Shown: positions 1 through 13,815 of the stretch, one piece after another
How positions within the stretch are numbered: the stretch's first letter is position 1
How the letters are laid out: every line of letters begins with the position of its first letter
Assembly (NCBI GenBank): GCA_021527695.1
Contig: JAKFAO010000005.1
Span: 310,001-374,000 of the forward strand
Source: Naematelia aurantialba
Taxonomy: Eukaryota > Basidiomycota > Tremellomycetes > Tremellales > Naemateliaceae
Direction of reading: 5' to 3'
Length of the DNA: 64,000 nt
Notes under the pieces: generated by a model
What the model was told of the DNA's origin: nothing
What the model saw: the letters and a program-made list of their open reading frames with translations, nothing else
Database searches by the model: none
Made by a program: the position numbers and the translations under genes

Positions 1-160
1 TTGAATACAAATGACGACCGACGTTATGCTATTATTCGACACAATGATGTTGTACCATGCAATCTCCTTTCTGAACCCTCTTCTTCCCCCCCCCTCCCAC
101 CCTCCGCCTATCCAGCGCTCGCGATACGAGCAACACCTCCAGTCCCGCGAGACCAACAAC

Positions 161-3100
161 CTAAGCCATGTAGTTGTAAGTATCGATCGACCCCTCCACC
201 CGTTCGAGATATTCCTTGTCTAGCAAATAATCAATCGCCTTCTTGATCTCTGGTACTTTGGGCGTGAACTTGGTCGAGATGTTGGCAGTCACTTCCTGAA
301 TCAATGCCTGATGCTTCATCGACTGAAATCCCGTCAGCTCAGCTGAGACAGCCTTTGCCTCCAGCCAACTCACTTTTCGTGCTTTCATTAGTCGAACAAT
401 CGTGGCCTGGTAGACAAATTTGCGGTCCTCGTCGACGGCTTGCAAGACCTCGGCGGTCTCCACCCTCTGTTCCGATTTCACTGGCATATTGAGCTGGACC
501 CGAATCTTCTTATTTTTGAAGTCTATTGCTCGTCAGCCTCATCCGTTGAAGCACGAGACACCACTTACTCAAGTTCAGATCATAGGCATCGCCCTCCTCC
601 AGCAGCACCTTTGTCTTGACCAGCAGTGCCATCTGAGCTCTTAATGTATTATCGGCAATTTGGGTCCCGCCCTGAATCTCCTTGTATGTCAAGCTGTCAT
701 TCTCATTGAACAGACACAAGACCGCAAGCTGATATGCGTTGACCATGAAAATGTATTTCTGCGACAAATATGTCGTTCGGATTTCGCCTTTGCACAAGTG
801 CCACAGGAACGCGAGTTTGCGGCCCGAATGTATGTCGCTATGATATTTGATGAAACGTTCGTGCAAACCCGTAATTTCGTGCGGCACAGTATAATCGGTA
901 TTCGGAGGGTTCATTGGCCAAAAGTTGGTGCCGAGGATCATGGCATTAAAGTCAACTGATCACGATCAGCCATAGCCACTTGGGCACCAGGACACTCACC
1001 ACCAGTGTCATGCCCGGCATTACGTTCCTTGGCCTTGAATCGATCTGTCAGGTCACGACTCAGGCTGACATCTACAAGGATCAGCCATATGCCTGCTGCA
1101 TACGAAGCGGACTCACCGGTGAACATCCTAGTCAGCTTGTTGGTATAGTCGAAGCCATGAACGTCCTTCAGCTTAGCGATCATGCTACTCTCGCTGTCCT
1201 CCGATGCAGAAGCCTCGTTGACGAGCCGCTTGGCTAGATTTCGCTGATAGAATTTCTGGAAGACATCCTTGTCGTCTATGAACTTGAAGATGATCATCTT
1301 GCACAATGTGAGCACAAATTTGGCGTGAAGACTGCGAAGACTCACGACTCGGTTGAGAGCGGCCTCCAAAGAGTCCGCGTCCATATCTTTATTGTTCTTC
1401 TTCAGCAAGATATCACAATACGCTGCAAGCAGCTCTGGCGACCTAGTGGGAGTAGGGCATGCCGCATTGTCGTTGAAGAATACGCGACAGGCCTGATCGA
1501 GCGCGGTGTTGAAGCCGACTTCACCGCGGAAAGGGTTATTGACTACATCAGAGTATTTCGAGTTGACCTGCAACAGAGCTTCGACGTATCCCTTGGGATC
1601 CTAAGCAGACATGAGCTAAAGTTCACTTATCGCAAAAGCCGACCTACCAGGGATTCTGCTTTGCCAGCTTCGCTCACTGCCCCAGGTGCTGGCAACACCT
1701 TCTGTACTGCAGCGAGACCTGCCCGCTTGACATGTTCCTCGAACTTCTTCCGTAATGGCTCTAAACCGCTGGGTATCCGTGACAACAGACTGTACATTCG
1801 CGCCAGATCTGTTACAATCAGTCTCGGGCCGTACGCATCACGACTCAACTCACCATCGTTCTTATCGGCGTCCAGCAATGTCTGAAATTCTTCCCACATA
1901 CTCTCTGCATGTGCAGTAATCAGCACGTTCTCGCACCGTTCCTTGAGCTTGACAAGGATCAGCTATCTATACTGAGGTGGAAAAGCTACGAGCAAGGGGG
2001 CGGATGTGATGCTCACATCCTTTCGGGTGTTTTCGTGCAGGTACAGGTTCACCCGATCCTCTTCCTCCTGGAGTCGCATCTCCGCCTTCTTCATGTAATC
2101 CGGAACCGAGTTACTCGCAACGAATGCCGCGGATTCGGCAGTGTAGTACTGGCTCGTAGCCTCGAGGAAAGGGGTTTGGAAATATTCCTTGTACACATCC
2201 AGCTGCTGTCGCTGAGCATCGGCTTCGTCAAGTCCGAGTGATACTGCAATAGTTAACCGAGTAGTTGAGGTCTCCGCTATCCGACCCACCATAGCTAGCA
2301 ATGACTTTCTTCAACAAGCCCGAGTCTACTACCTCGCCATCCCGTTGCTTCTTAATCTGCGAGAGCAGCGCCGAGGTGAGTCGGCTCATTCCTGTTTTCT
2401 CAGTGGTGAAGTGCCGGAAGAAATTTTGCTTCCACGCAACAAGCGCAAGCTAGCCCAGTCAGACGTTGGATATATCGGGGCGAAAGGAGCTTACAGTGTA
2501 GACTGTGTAAACCTCCTTCCTGCCCTCGTCCTTCTCTCTCTTTACCCAATGCTTGTTCAGGTAATTGAAGAGCTTGTTCACGTAGTTGGCGCCAGTCGTA
2601 TAACGATCCCACTGCTTTGCGTAGAATTTGATCAACTCGAGATCCGACAACTTCTCTGCCTCCTACGTGAATCATGAGCTATGTCGCCGACGGGCTGGAA
2701 TGCCTTGAGACTGACATCGCGCAGTTCCCTGCAGTGCAGTGAAAGATAGTTGTGGAGACTCCGGTACAGATCAGCCCCTTGTAAGCTTGCCCCTCCGCGA
2801 TTGATGCCTGAACCAAAGGAGGATGTCTGGCGTGACCCGGTACAGTAGTCGTATATCGCGGTATAGAGGAGGATGTAGTAGGTATATGACATGCCCAGTT
2901 GAAGTCTGTGTTTATCAGCATCCTTGCAAAAGCCGTGGCAGGAGCGGTATCCATCAGCTGTCCTACTGCCAATGAAGCACTGCCTGAAGATATTTGGCGA
3001 AGGGCGGCAAAAGAAGAAGAAAGGAAGTAGCCTACCTGGTCATAATATGGTTCACGCCAATCTGCAGGAAAGCCCAAGTAGCCTGTGTCATGGTCAGCCG

Positions 3101-3271
3101 CAGTTCCTTATAATCTTATGGAGCGGCATACGGGGAGATCAGCATCACTATGGCACAGGTTAGCCACTTTCAACCGTCGATATAGCATCACACGACGCAC
3201 CGAGGTGGTTTATCATCTTTCGTCGGCTCTCGCCATTCTGATGTGGACGTCGAAGCGCCGGACGATGACAT
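161..3271 (-). CDS. CUL1: Cullin-1, scaffold of SCF ubiquitin ligases
   Basis: Cullin-1 holds Skp1/F-box proteins at its N-terminus and Rbx1 at its C-terminus in SCF E3 ligases. The gene is split into many exons. The N-terminal exons read PPRDADLPATWAFLQIGVNH and then LYTAIYDYCT, the usual cullin-repeat start. Later exons give the YNVNKLF-like cullin repeats (2459-2650), the cullin-homology region around 1180-1330 (FYQRNLAKRLV) and 570-940 (FLWHLCKGEI, TLRAQMALLV). The last exon (161-522) holds the neddylation domain, with IVRLMKARK carrying the acceptor lysine and ending YNYMA. The start at 3271 is chosen because exon 3271-3201, a 16-nt exon 3147-3132 and exon 3082-3036 join in frame with good splice sites. 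An alternative start is the ATG at 3091. The family assignment is firm; a few internal junctions were not resolved. Confidence 0.93.
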
Positions 3272-3548
3272 GGCAGACGATCCCAGTTCCGCGGGCCTAT
3301 CGTGCAGGCTCGGGCTAGACTAAATGAAATGTAGCAGTTGTCTACCCGTGGCAATGCTGGGAGACGATATCGTTTGCAGGTGGAGAGAGTGATTCGTCGT
3401 GCCAAGGAGGGCCGTGCGCGTCACTCCTCATTATCCCCATTTTGATACACATGTCTCCGTGACACGTCATGACAACCGGACACTGCAAAAAGTTCGAGGC
3501 TACTCTGTGACTGTCGTGGATGGAGCAACGGCGCACGAGGTCAGCACG

Positions 3549-4268
3549 ATGAGCCTTCGCTCATTGACATCTAGGCCGGGATGGCTAGATCATGCTGCTC
3601 AGTGCGCTCTTGCTGGTCCTTCGCGTGTACGCCGACGACACCTGACGCTGCCTCATCCCGACTTGGATCCCTCGAAAGGCAGCACCAAGCTGTATGTCCG
3701 GTTCCTTAAACCGAATCCGTCACTTTTGGACTTCTATGCGATCTTGCGCGCGATCGAGGACAAGCTAGGGCCGACATGCAGCATCCACGCCCTCAAGTCG
3801 CCAGACACCATGCGGCCTACGGGCGTCGTCTATATCGACCTGGTGCGGCCGGTCAGTCTCGACCGGGACTTGCTCCTCGAAGTGCCTACCCCACGTACGT
3901 CACCCGAGTCGGACCAGTTTGGCGGACCGAGCATGGAGGACGTGCTGAGGATACTGAGGTCGGAGCGGGTCGACGATCTGGGCGACGACAGCAAGCCGAC
4001 AATACAGGTCCGAGTGAAACTGAGGCGGCCAAAGTCCGAGGTGAAAGAGCCCGAGATCACACATACCAACCGGGTGACACTGGCCGATTCCTTCAAGGAA
4101 GACAGGGCGATCGTCGATGCGCTGCGGCAGTTTGAAGGTGGCTTCTTCGGCGGATTCAAAGGCCTAGCGGACGACTTTGCCCATCTCAGAGAGGAGCCAG
4201 TCACGGTATTCAGAAACGCAGGGCTGAAAGATTCCGGCGAGGATAGCGAGGAGAAAGCAGGGGAATAG
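3549..4268 (+). CDS. Unknown protein, probably mitochondrial
   Basis: An intronless frame is open from 3399 to 4268. The ATG at 3549 is preferred because it begins an Arg/Ser/Leu-rich, acid-poor leader (MSLRSLTSRPGWLDHAA) that looks like a mitochondrial presequence; starting there gives 239 residues, and starting at 3399 gives 289. The body contains TKLYVRFLKPNPSLLDFYAI and a C-terminal part with FEGGFFGGFKGLADDF, both dense in ordinary residues rather than low complexity, so the frame looks genuine. I do not recognise the family. It diverges from the cullin gene across about 280 bp, so the two may share a promoter. Mitochondrial location is inference only. Confidence 0.68.
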   Translation: MSLRSLTSRPGWLDHAAQCALAGPSRVRRRHLTLPHPDLDPSKGSTKLYVRFLKPNPSLLDFYAILRAIEDKLGPTCSIHALKSPDTMRPTGVVYIDLVRPVSLDRDLLLEVPTPRTSPESDQFGGPSMEDVLRILRSERVDDLGDDSKPTIQVRVKLRRPKSEVKEPEITHTNRVTLADSFKEDRAIVDALRQFEGGFFGGFKGLADDFAHLREEPVTVFRNAGLKDSGEDSEEKAGE

Positions 4269-4914
4269 GTCCGTCTCGGTCATTGCTTGGCGGAACGACT
4301 CGGCCGAGCGCTTCTCGCGATCAAGTGGAACAGGACTTTCAACTCGAATCGCCCACCCCCTTGAGATCCACCACACGGCCTCGCCCCAACAGCACATGGA
4401 GACCCTCACCGGGACAGAGCAGCGAGGCCCCCAAAACAGGAGGAAGCAAGCAGATTGGCAAAAAGGCACAACGGTGACCGACAAGATTCTCAATAAAACA
4501 TTGTCAGCGGCTGAGGGCGAGGTACAGGCGTCACGAGAGACACAGGGGGTGTGTGGCGAGTGCGGCATTGGAGAAAGTCGAGGACAGGAGACGCAGATCA
4601 TAGCAGGACAGGAGGGCAGATCATAGCAGGACCGGAGGGCAGATCATAGCAAGGATCCGTATCCCTGCGCTTAGTATATCACCGTATCGTTTTTCGCATG
4701 GGTGTCATCTCATATCATCGCATCGTGATGCTGCAGACCATGCAAGCTCGCTCATACCACACAATTACGAGCTGCATCGATGTCAATCATGCATGCTCGC
4801 TCACACCATGCTATCAGCAGCTACCAATGTACAAAGCCCCAAACCACAGAGATGAATCATTTGATAAACCTATCTCATCAGCCAGGATATCCCTTACGAG
4901 GCAGACTATTCCAC
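4269..4914. other. Intergenic region between convergent genes
   Basis: This stretch lies between the stop codons of the unknown protein (+) and CWC15 (-). It holds a short tandem repeat (4593-4654) and, at about 4735-4815, two imperfect copies of a CATGCAnGCTCGCTCAnACCA segment. Short open frames on both strands (4283-4477 +, 4164-4601 -) show no recognisable protein character. No RNA gene was seen. Confidence 0.5.
4593..4654 (+). repeat. Tandem repeat, 23-bp unit, 2.7 copies
   Basis: The unit begins GCAGATCATAGCAGGAC and is repeated at 4593, 4616 and 4639. The second copy differs from the first at one base, and the third is cut short after GCAGATCATAGCAAGG. It lies in the 3' intergenic space between two convergent genes. 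Confidence 0.85.
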
Positions 4915-5964
4915 TCACTTGAGCATAAACTTCTTGTGAAACTCGCTCCTGAGGAGATCGTTCACGAACTCTCCCTTTTTGGGCTTATCGTCCACTCCCG
5001 CCGCCTGGTTCTTGAAGATGAGATCGTCGTCCCATCTCCGCTTGACTGCGAACGTCGCGGTACTGCCCGCTGTTGATGCGGGGGTGGAGGGGGTCTGACC
5101 CAAAGCTGCTTGGAGGTTGAGCAGGGGGTTGCCAGTGGCGATCTCTGCCTCGCGGTCGGTGGCGCTTTTGGCGGCGTTTTCTGCATCCTGTCATGAAAGA
5201 GCACGTCAGCAAGGCGACAGGTAATGACGTAAGACGTTCGCGGAGGGGGACGTATGGCGAGCGATACAAAGAAAACTAGGGAAGGCAAGGTTGCGGCGAG
5301 CACAGGTGGAAACAGACATGGAAGCTTACCAGACGAGCTTTCTCTTCTGCGCGTTCCTGCTTGATCTTCGCCAGCTCCGCCATCAATGCCGCCGTCTCGT
5401 CCTCATCATCTTCATCGCTGACGAAACGATCAGCACGAATGCTTTCCCGGTAAGCGCAAGTGCTCACCTATCATCATCGTCCTCGTCTTCGTCATCCTCG
5501 TCGGCATCGTCATCATCGCCGTCTCCTCCGACCGCCTTGCCCTTGCCCTTATCCGCTCCATTCGCCGCCCCGTTCCCATTCCCATTCCGCCTCCGCCCCA
5601 CCTCGTCGTCGTCGTCACTGTCGTCCTTGTCCAGCTCAGCAGCCTCTTCAAGCACTTTCCGCCGTTTGGCAGCCGCCTCATCCTCTGCTCCATTCTCTAT
5701 CCGCAGTGCCTCGGTGGCAGTTGGAAGAGGCGGTAGAGGCGGTAGTCCAGCTGCTTTGCGCTTCTTGTCCTGAGCCGCGCGTTCGGCGAGCAACAGCTCC
5801 GCCTTGAGGTCTCGCCGCGCAATGTCAGACGAGCTTTCTTGTCCTGCTTGACGGAACTTGAGCTTCGTGTGGGCGGCGAGAGAGAGCTTGGCAATCTGCT
5901 GAGAACCGGCCTTGGTCTCCCGTCCCAACGTCGGGTTCCATGTTGGACGATGTGCTTGAGACAT
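4915..5964 (-). CDS. CWC15: Pre-mRNA-splicing factor CWC15
   Basis: CWC15 (Cwf15) is a component of the Prp19-associated complex in the active spliceosome. Three exons, 5964-5468, 5417-5330 and 5187-4915, join in frame to 285 residues, with introns of 50 and 142 nt. The protein starts [16 protein letters not shown], the family's hallmark N-terminus. A long acidic Asp/Glu run follows (about residues 118-175), then the coiled Glu/Lys-rich [19 protein letters not shown]. The C-terminus has the conserved [15 protein letters not shown] and [17 protein letters not shown]. All family landmarks are present. The gene faces away from the CsbD-like gene. Confidence 0.96.
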
Positions 5965-6594
5965 GGTGGTCTCTACAGTACAAATGGGAAGAGTAAAAGT
6001 ATCGAGTACAGTTCACTGCAGAGAGGGTCAAAGGAGTCTGATAAAGGGACGTAAATTATTGCCACGTAATGATAACCCTTCTTGTTTTGGTCGTCTCTCT
6101 TTGTTGCAATTGTCGGTTCCTGCCTTTTGCGTATCATGTCGCCCACTCTTACTATCGAAATCGTTGTGACTGCAGGAATCAAACGCGTACTACGCTACTA
6201 CTGACCAGATCCGACATGTGCCAATCTGAGAACAGCAGGACTCTTGTGCGGTCCATCTGGCTGCGCGTGGTCAGATGACTATTCGACGCCCCTCGGCTCC
6301 TCTGGCGCCACTGTCCTTTGCTTTAGTGGTGTTTAGCGTCATCCATTCCACTACTGGTCGTTGGATTATCCACCACCACTCCTTTGAGCTCGTCGCAGTC
6401 GATGACGCCAACGGCGACTTTGATGGCTGTGATGTCACAGTGTCCGAGGCGCATGTTGGAGGTATAAGAACCCAGCACCGTGCTCCGTTTCTGCTCCACT
6501 CCTTATCCACGATCACTGAGACTGATCCAACTCTCTTCGAAGTCTTCAATCTTATCATACGTGACCACCAGACTCTGACACCAAAGAACCCAAC
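5965..6594. promoter_or_regulatory. Divergent intergenic region CWC15 / His-Gly-rich gene
   Basis: This 630-bp region separates two divergent start codons. A TATAAG box-like sequence at about 6459-6465 sits roughly 130 bp upstream of the ATG at 6595 and is the best core-promoter candidate for the + gene. One CCCCT motif near 6290 matches the yeast stress-response element core, but such a short motif is weak evidence. An open frame from 6275 runs into exon 1 in the wrong frame and is not considered a gene. Confidence 0.45.
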
Positions 6595-7678
6595 ATGGCT
6601 CTCCACGACACGACTCAGGCTGGGTGAGTATGGCTCACGCGAGGGGGTTCGTAGACTGACTGACGAGGGCAGAGCGGCGCACAGGCCTACTATCGGTGAC
6701 AAGGTCGTTGGCACGGTGGATGAAGTTGGTAAGTCATGTTGGCATCACCATCCGCTTCCATCCTCTTCAGTCCTCGTCCATCCATCACCTCCATCCACCT
6801 CCATCCGCCTCCATCCACCTCCATCCACCTCCTTGTCAACGGTGCATGGACTGAGGTCCATCTTGATTGGGTATGCGATCGCATCCCACTCACAAAGCAA
6901 CCTGACTCGGGCCTGGCAATCTGCTGGTTACTGACGTCGGATAACAGTCGGTAAAGTGACCCGCAACCCCGCCAAGGTCGTCGAAGGACTCGCCAAGAAG
7001 TCCGGCCACGACACAGTTGCCACCACGGATGCGACAGGCGCGCTCGGTACAGGCCACCACACCCACCACACCCACCACACCCACCACACCCCCGGCGAGC
7101 GTGGCGTGGTCGGTACGGGTGTCGGTGCTGGGGCGGGAGCTGGTCCGGGTATCGCCGACCGGGGTGTTGACACTCACACGATCAATTGTCTTGGAGACGA
7201 GCACCACACCCACCCCGTCGCGGGAGCTGGCCACGGCACGCACGGCCACACTGGCGTCGGTACTGGTGTCGGCACTGGACTCGCTGGCAACGGCACGGGC
7301 ACTGCAGGGTACGGTACTAGTACTGGCACTGGCACTAGCTCTGGCACTGGAATTGGCACTGGCGCTGGAATTGGCACCGGCACCGGCACTGGCACTGGCA
7401 CCGTGGGCTACGGGAACGACAACGAAGGCTATGACAACGGCGTCCATGGCACCGGCAATGCCGGCCACCATGCTGGAGACCAAGGCGTCGGCGTCGGCGT
7501 CGGCGAGCACAAACACCATCTGAACCCGCTGCACAGCAACCTGAACCCGCTCCACCACGACGGCCACCACGTCGACGGTGGGGTCGGTGTGGGACCGCGT
7601 TCCGACCCCGTTGGCGCGGGGCAAGGAGGCGACGTGCATGTGCATGTGCATGAGCATACGGGCCAGGGCGCTGTTTGA
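6595..7678 (+). CDS. His/Gly/Thr-rich CsbD-like (hydrophilin-type) protein
   Basis: Exons 6595-6623, 6673-6728 and 6948-7678 join in frame to 271 residues. The N-terminal 50 residues contain IGDKVVGTVDEVVGKVTRNP followed by AKVVEGLAKKSG, the amphipathic K/V/G pattern of CsbD-like proteins. Bacterial CsbD is a stress protein; fungal relatives are small and hydrophilic. The rest is low complexity: HHT repeats encoded at about 7057-7091, long GTGTG runs at about 7255-7405, and a histidine-rich tail with HVHVHEH. No signal peptide or membrane segment is seen. The composition suggests a disordered, possibly metal-binding or desiccation-protective protein; this is inference. CsbD similarity is judged from a short segment only. 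Confidence 0.75.
6776..6838 (+). repeat. CCATCCACCT microsatellite inside an intron
   Basis: Intron 2 of the His/Gly-rich gene (6729-6947) contains repeated CCATCCACCT / CCATCCGCCT units. They are pyrimidine-rich and make this intron longer (219 nt) than the 50-60 nt usual in this window. Confidence 0.8.
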
Positions 7679-8016
7679 CTGTGAATGCGACTGGCCGTGC
7701 GGATTCGAGAACGAGCCGCGGCCGGATCTGGGGGAGGTGTGTGTGGGAGGTCAGGCTCGTGGTCCCGAGATCTTCAGAGTGGGAACGATCAGAGACGAGC
7801 CCGGAAGCAGTGAGGTGGACTGGAGGCGAACTGTACTTTATCATCTGTCGACGTGAACACACGCAAAGACATGCATGTAAACAATGCCAATGCTGATATG
7901 CTGTCGAGGTTGGAGCTAGATACTGGAGTTACTGGAGTTGAGCGGCGGCTCGGTACTGACCGCGGCACCAGTGCGGCACCAGTGCTGGCAGCGAGACCCC
8001 AATGCATCTACAAGAT
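7679..8016. other. Intergenic region between convergent genes
   Basis: This 338-bp stretch lies between the stops of the His/Gly-rich gene (+) and ADE5,7 (-). It is presumably 3'-UTR sequence of both. A pair of near-identical GGCACCAGTG units occurs around 7963-7985. Nothing else was recognised. Confidence 0.5.
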
Positions 8017-10794
8017 CTACAGCCGCTCCCACGTGTCCATACCGACGTACTCGACCCCTGGCGTGCCCGTGACCTCTCCCATGACGAACGCGCCGTCCTC
8101 GCCGTTCGTGCGTAAACTCTGCAGGGCGGCCTCGGCCTGGTCCTGCCCGACGACAATGACCATGCCGACGCCGCAGTTGAACGTCCTGGCCATCTCCGCG
8201 GGCGCGACGTTGCCCGTCTTCATGAGCCACCGCCACACGCCTGGCAGGTCCCACGACGTGAGGTCCAGCCGGACGCCGAGGCCCGACCCGGACGCGAAGA
8301 TACGCGGGATGTTCTCGGTGAAGCCGCCGCCGGTGATATGTGACATGCCCTTGAACAGCGCCGCGCGGATCCCGGGAAGAAGCGGCTTGATGTACACCCT
8401 CGTAGGGAGGAGCAGCTCGTCTCCGATCGTCACTGCCCCGTCAGTGCCGGCCCCGCCCCCGCCTGTGTCTGCGTCTGCGCCTGTGCTTCTCCACGGGGCC
8501 GGAGAGTCGAGCGTGCAGCCGGACAGAGTGACGATTTTGCGGATGAGGGAGAAGCCGTTCGAGTGGACGCCGGACGACGGGAGGCCGATGAGCAGGTCGC
8601 CAGCGGTGATGTCGGGGCGAGGGAGGAGCAGGTGCCGCTCGACGGCGCCGACGGCGAATCCCGCCAAGTCGTAGTCGTCGCCGTGGTACATGCCCGGCAT
8701 CTCTGCCGTCTCTCCGCCAATCAACGCACAGCCGGCCTGCAGGCACCCCTCTGCGATGCCCGTGACGACGTCGGCGGCGACCGGCACGTCCAGCTTGGAG
8801 CAGGCAAAGTAGTCGAGAAAGTACAGCGGCTCGGCGCCCTGGACGATCAGGTCGTTGACGCTCATCGCGACGAGGTCGATGCCGACTGTCGTGTGTTTGC
8901 CGTACGTCAGCGCGACGCGCAGCTTGGTCCCGACCCCGTCTGTGCCCGACACCAGCACGGGATCGCGGAACCCCGCCGCCGCCAGGTCGAACGCGCCCCC
9001 GAACCCACCGATGACAGAGTCGGCACCTGGCCGCCGAGTCGCCCGCACGACCGGCTTGATCGCCTCCACCAAGGCGTTCCCAGCATCCACCGACACTCCG
9101 GCGGCAGCGTAGGTCAGCCCGTTGGAGAGTGTCGCTGAGCGAGAAGGCGCAGGCTCGGCAGACAGGGCGCGGTAGGCAATGTCGCGGCGGAACGTCTTGC
9201 CTTCAAAGTCGATTTGCTCGACTCCAGCATAGGCCAGGTCGACAGCCGCTCGGAGGGTAGGTGCGAATCCACACACAGCGAGCACACGACCGCCATCAGT
9301 CAGGCCCGCGCCGTTGCGAATGGCAGTGCCAGCATGGAACACCTCGACCCCTAATGAGTCAGCACAGTCCCAACACGGACCTAGACCACAGTCCGGATTC
9401 GTTCAAATTATGGCTTGAATCTAGGACACGCACCTGTGGGCATAGAGGGGTTGATGGTGATCGGGAAACCCTTGGGGTATGGTCCCGGGTATCCGCCCGA
9501 GGCGAGCACAACAGAGACTGCGTAGCCCTCCTTGTATGCGAGCTTGACTGAATCCAGCCGTCGCTCCACGCATGCCTTTTTGTCGTTAACCACATGCTGA
9601 CGCGGAAAGAAGCGTGGACACACCAGTAACACCTCTGCGAGATCCGTCTCATCGTCCAGAAGAAGTATTAGGGCCTGCGTCTCGGGGTCACCGAATCGGA
9701 CATTATATTCGAGCACCTTCGGCCCGTCGGGAGTGATAATGAAACCCGTGAAGAGCATGCCGACGAAGGGGTGCCCTGTGATTCCATGTCAGATACGACA
9801 ATCACTCGTGGCAGGGGCTTATGTGGAAGAGGCCTGGGCCAGACTTGACTTACCATCCTGTCGCAGACCCCTCAAGGTCGGCTCTAGAGACTCGCTGACG
9901 ACCTTGTCCATGATCTCCTTGGTCGCCACTGGCGCAGGGGCATATGCACCCATACCGCCCGTGTTCAAGCCGGTATCTCCCTCGCCGATCCGTTTATGAT
10001 CCTGCGCCGCCGGCAGCGGCACGACAGTGTATCCATCGCTGAAAGCCAAGACGCTGATCTCGGGCCCGGTGAGGTACTCTTCAATCACCACTTCGTCGCC
10101 TGCATCCCCAAACTCCCTGTCAATCATGACCGCCTTGAGGGCGGCGAGAGCGTCCTCGGTTGTTTCAGGGATGAGCACGCCCTTGCCAGCAGCGAGGCCC
10201 GACGCCTTGATCACACAACGGCCGGAAGGGAAGGGATCGGACTGGAGGTACGCCTCGGCCTGGGCGTATTCGCATGAGGTGAAGGTGCGGAAGGCGGCGG
10301 TAGGGATGCTGTGCCGGGCCATGAATGCTTTCGAGAGTGCTTTGGACCCTTCAAGAAGTGCCGCAGCAGGAGTCGGACCGAATACCGGGATACCAGCTGG
10401 AGCCATGTATCAGTATTGATCCCTTGATGCCGTCACATCGTTACTGAGTGACATTCACGCGGAGACGTGGAGATCAGAACACACCTTTCCTGAAGACCAG
10501 CTCGACACCATCGACCAAAGGCTGTTCGGGACCCGGCACGACGAGGTCCACGCCGTGCTCGACCGCCCACGCAGCGATACCAGCGTACCCTGCCTTCCCG
10601 CCCCATGCCACAGACACATTCGACACCTTGCCGCCCATCATCTCCGTTCCACCGTTACCTGGGCAGACCACGACCTTGGCGACTCGACTCGACTGAGCGA
10701 GCTTGAATGCCAGAGCGTGTTCCCGCCCGCCAGCGCCGAGGAGCAGGATGGCGAGGCCCGATGCGGGTGCGGGGAAGGTCGTCTGTTGAGCCAT
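8017..10794 (-). CDS. ADE5,7: Bifunctional GAR synthetase / AIR synthetase
   Basis: This enzyme catalyses two steps of purine synthesis: phosphoribosylamine-glycine ligase (step 2) and phosphoribosylformylglycinamidine cyclo-ligase (step 5). Six exons (10794-10485, 10396-9854, 9775-9624, 9575-9434, 9350-8017, with introns of 88, 78, 48 and 83 nt between the five blocks listed) close in frame to 826 residues, close to the yeast length of about 800. The N-terminal half is [20 protein letters not shown], then [13 protein letters not shown] and [11 protein letters not shown], then [12 protein letters not shown]. The C-terminal half is [33 protein letters not shown] and [14 protein letters not shown]. 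The ATG at 10794 starts [10 protein letters not shown] directly before the Rossmann motif; an in-frame upstream extension to 10872 lacks support. It is divergent from PGM. (Note: the listed blocks number five.). Confidence 0.97.
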
Positions 10795-11109
10795 CGTATG
10801 AGAACAGGGGCTGGTACCCGCTGCTGGGTGAGCGAGGACGACGTGATGAATCGAGTACCACGACTTGCTCACTCGACTTTTTCTTTTGACTTTTGGCTGA
10901 GCGCGTTATTGTCGAGAAAATTCATGAATTGCCCAATCTGGTAATTTCATCGGGGAAGCACTGCGGGGTCTCCACACTCCCGCCCGGACCCTGAGCACCA
11001 CCCCCTCGGAAAGCGTCGTGACGTTGCTCCTCGACCGTCGTCGTCTCTGTGGATACCGCCATATTTCTCCTTCTCTACTCTTCTACTCCTCCTATCCCAA
11101 ACATACACA
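10795..11109. promoter_or_regulatory. Divergent promoter region ADE5,7 / PGM
   Basis: This 315-bp region separates the two start codons. A CT-rich tract at about 11066-11098 lies immediately upstream of the PGM start, as is common ahead of highly expressed fungal genes. No clear TATA box was found. A T-rich run (about 10874-10890) lies closer to ADE5,7. Confidence 0.5.
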
Positions 11110-13214
<2,105 letters not shown>

Positions 13215-13815
13215 GCGGCTTGACACGATCTTACTGGGGAGGATGGCACGACGTGTCTCTGTCGCTGTTGCTGTCGGCGTAGTGAAGTCTGTCGCGTATC
13301 GCCAAGGCTGTAGATCGCATGCAAAGAAGTAGTCTGGTAGTGTCGCCATGAGCGTTGAGCTTGGAGGCACGCGTCACTTTATTTGGTTTTTTCGTAACGC
13401 GTCGGCTGAAACACTCCGTTTCACCGTCCACTGGCCGCCAAGCCGACACTGCTTTTTGGCATCGCAACGACCTCTTTCAACGCACAGGCGGCTTTGGCGA
13501 AGCGTGTCACTTTGTCACTTAGACTTTCCACTTTATCTCTGCAGGCCACTGACTGCGTGTCTTCGCTCTCGGCGCTTGCACGCTTGTCTGTCTTCTGGCT
13601 AGCAGAAGGTGACAGAGAAATCGAGTATCGTATCTGCGTCACGACACAACAAAACAACAGCTCCTTTGTTGATCCCTTGGCCGCTCGAACGAGACGTCGC
13701 CGTCGCCACCGTATCCATCATAGCCTTCAGCGTCTCCTGTCCTTGCTACGTCGCCGTCGCCGTCTTTGCTGGAACACTGCTCATCGCCCCCTGGAACACC
13801 TGATACGGCAAAGCG
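13215..13815. other. Intergenic region PGM / TVP38
   Basis: These 600 bp lie between two genes on the same strand. They should hold the PGM 3' end and the TVP38 promoter and leader. A minus-strand frame (13421-13657) was considered, but it lacks any recognisable motif. I see no RNA gene here. Confidence 0.45.

Noticed and set aside
6890..7657. 255-codon minus-strand frame antisense to the His/Gly-rich gene
   Set aside because: It is a composition shadow of GC-rich repeats (Val/Ala/Ser-rich), with no motif; the + strand model has proper introns and a stop.
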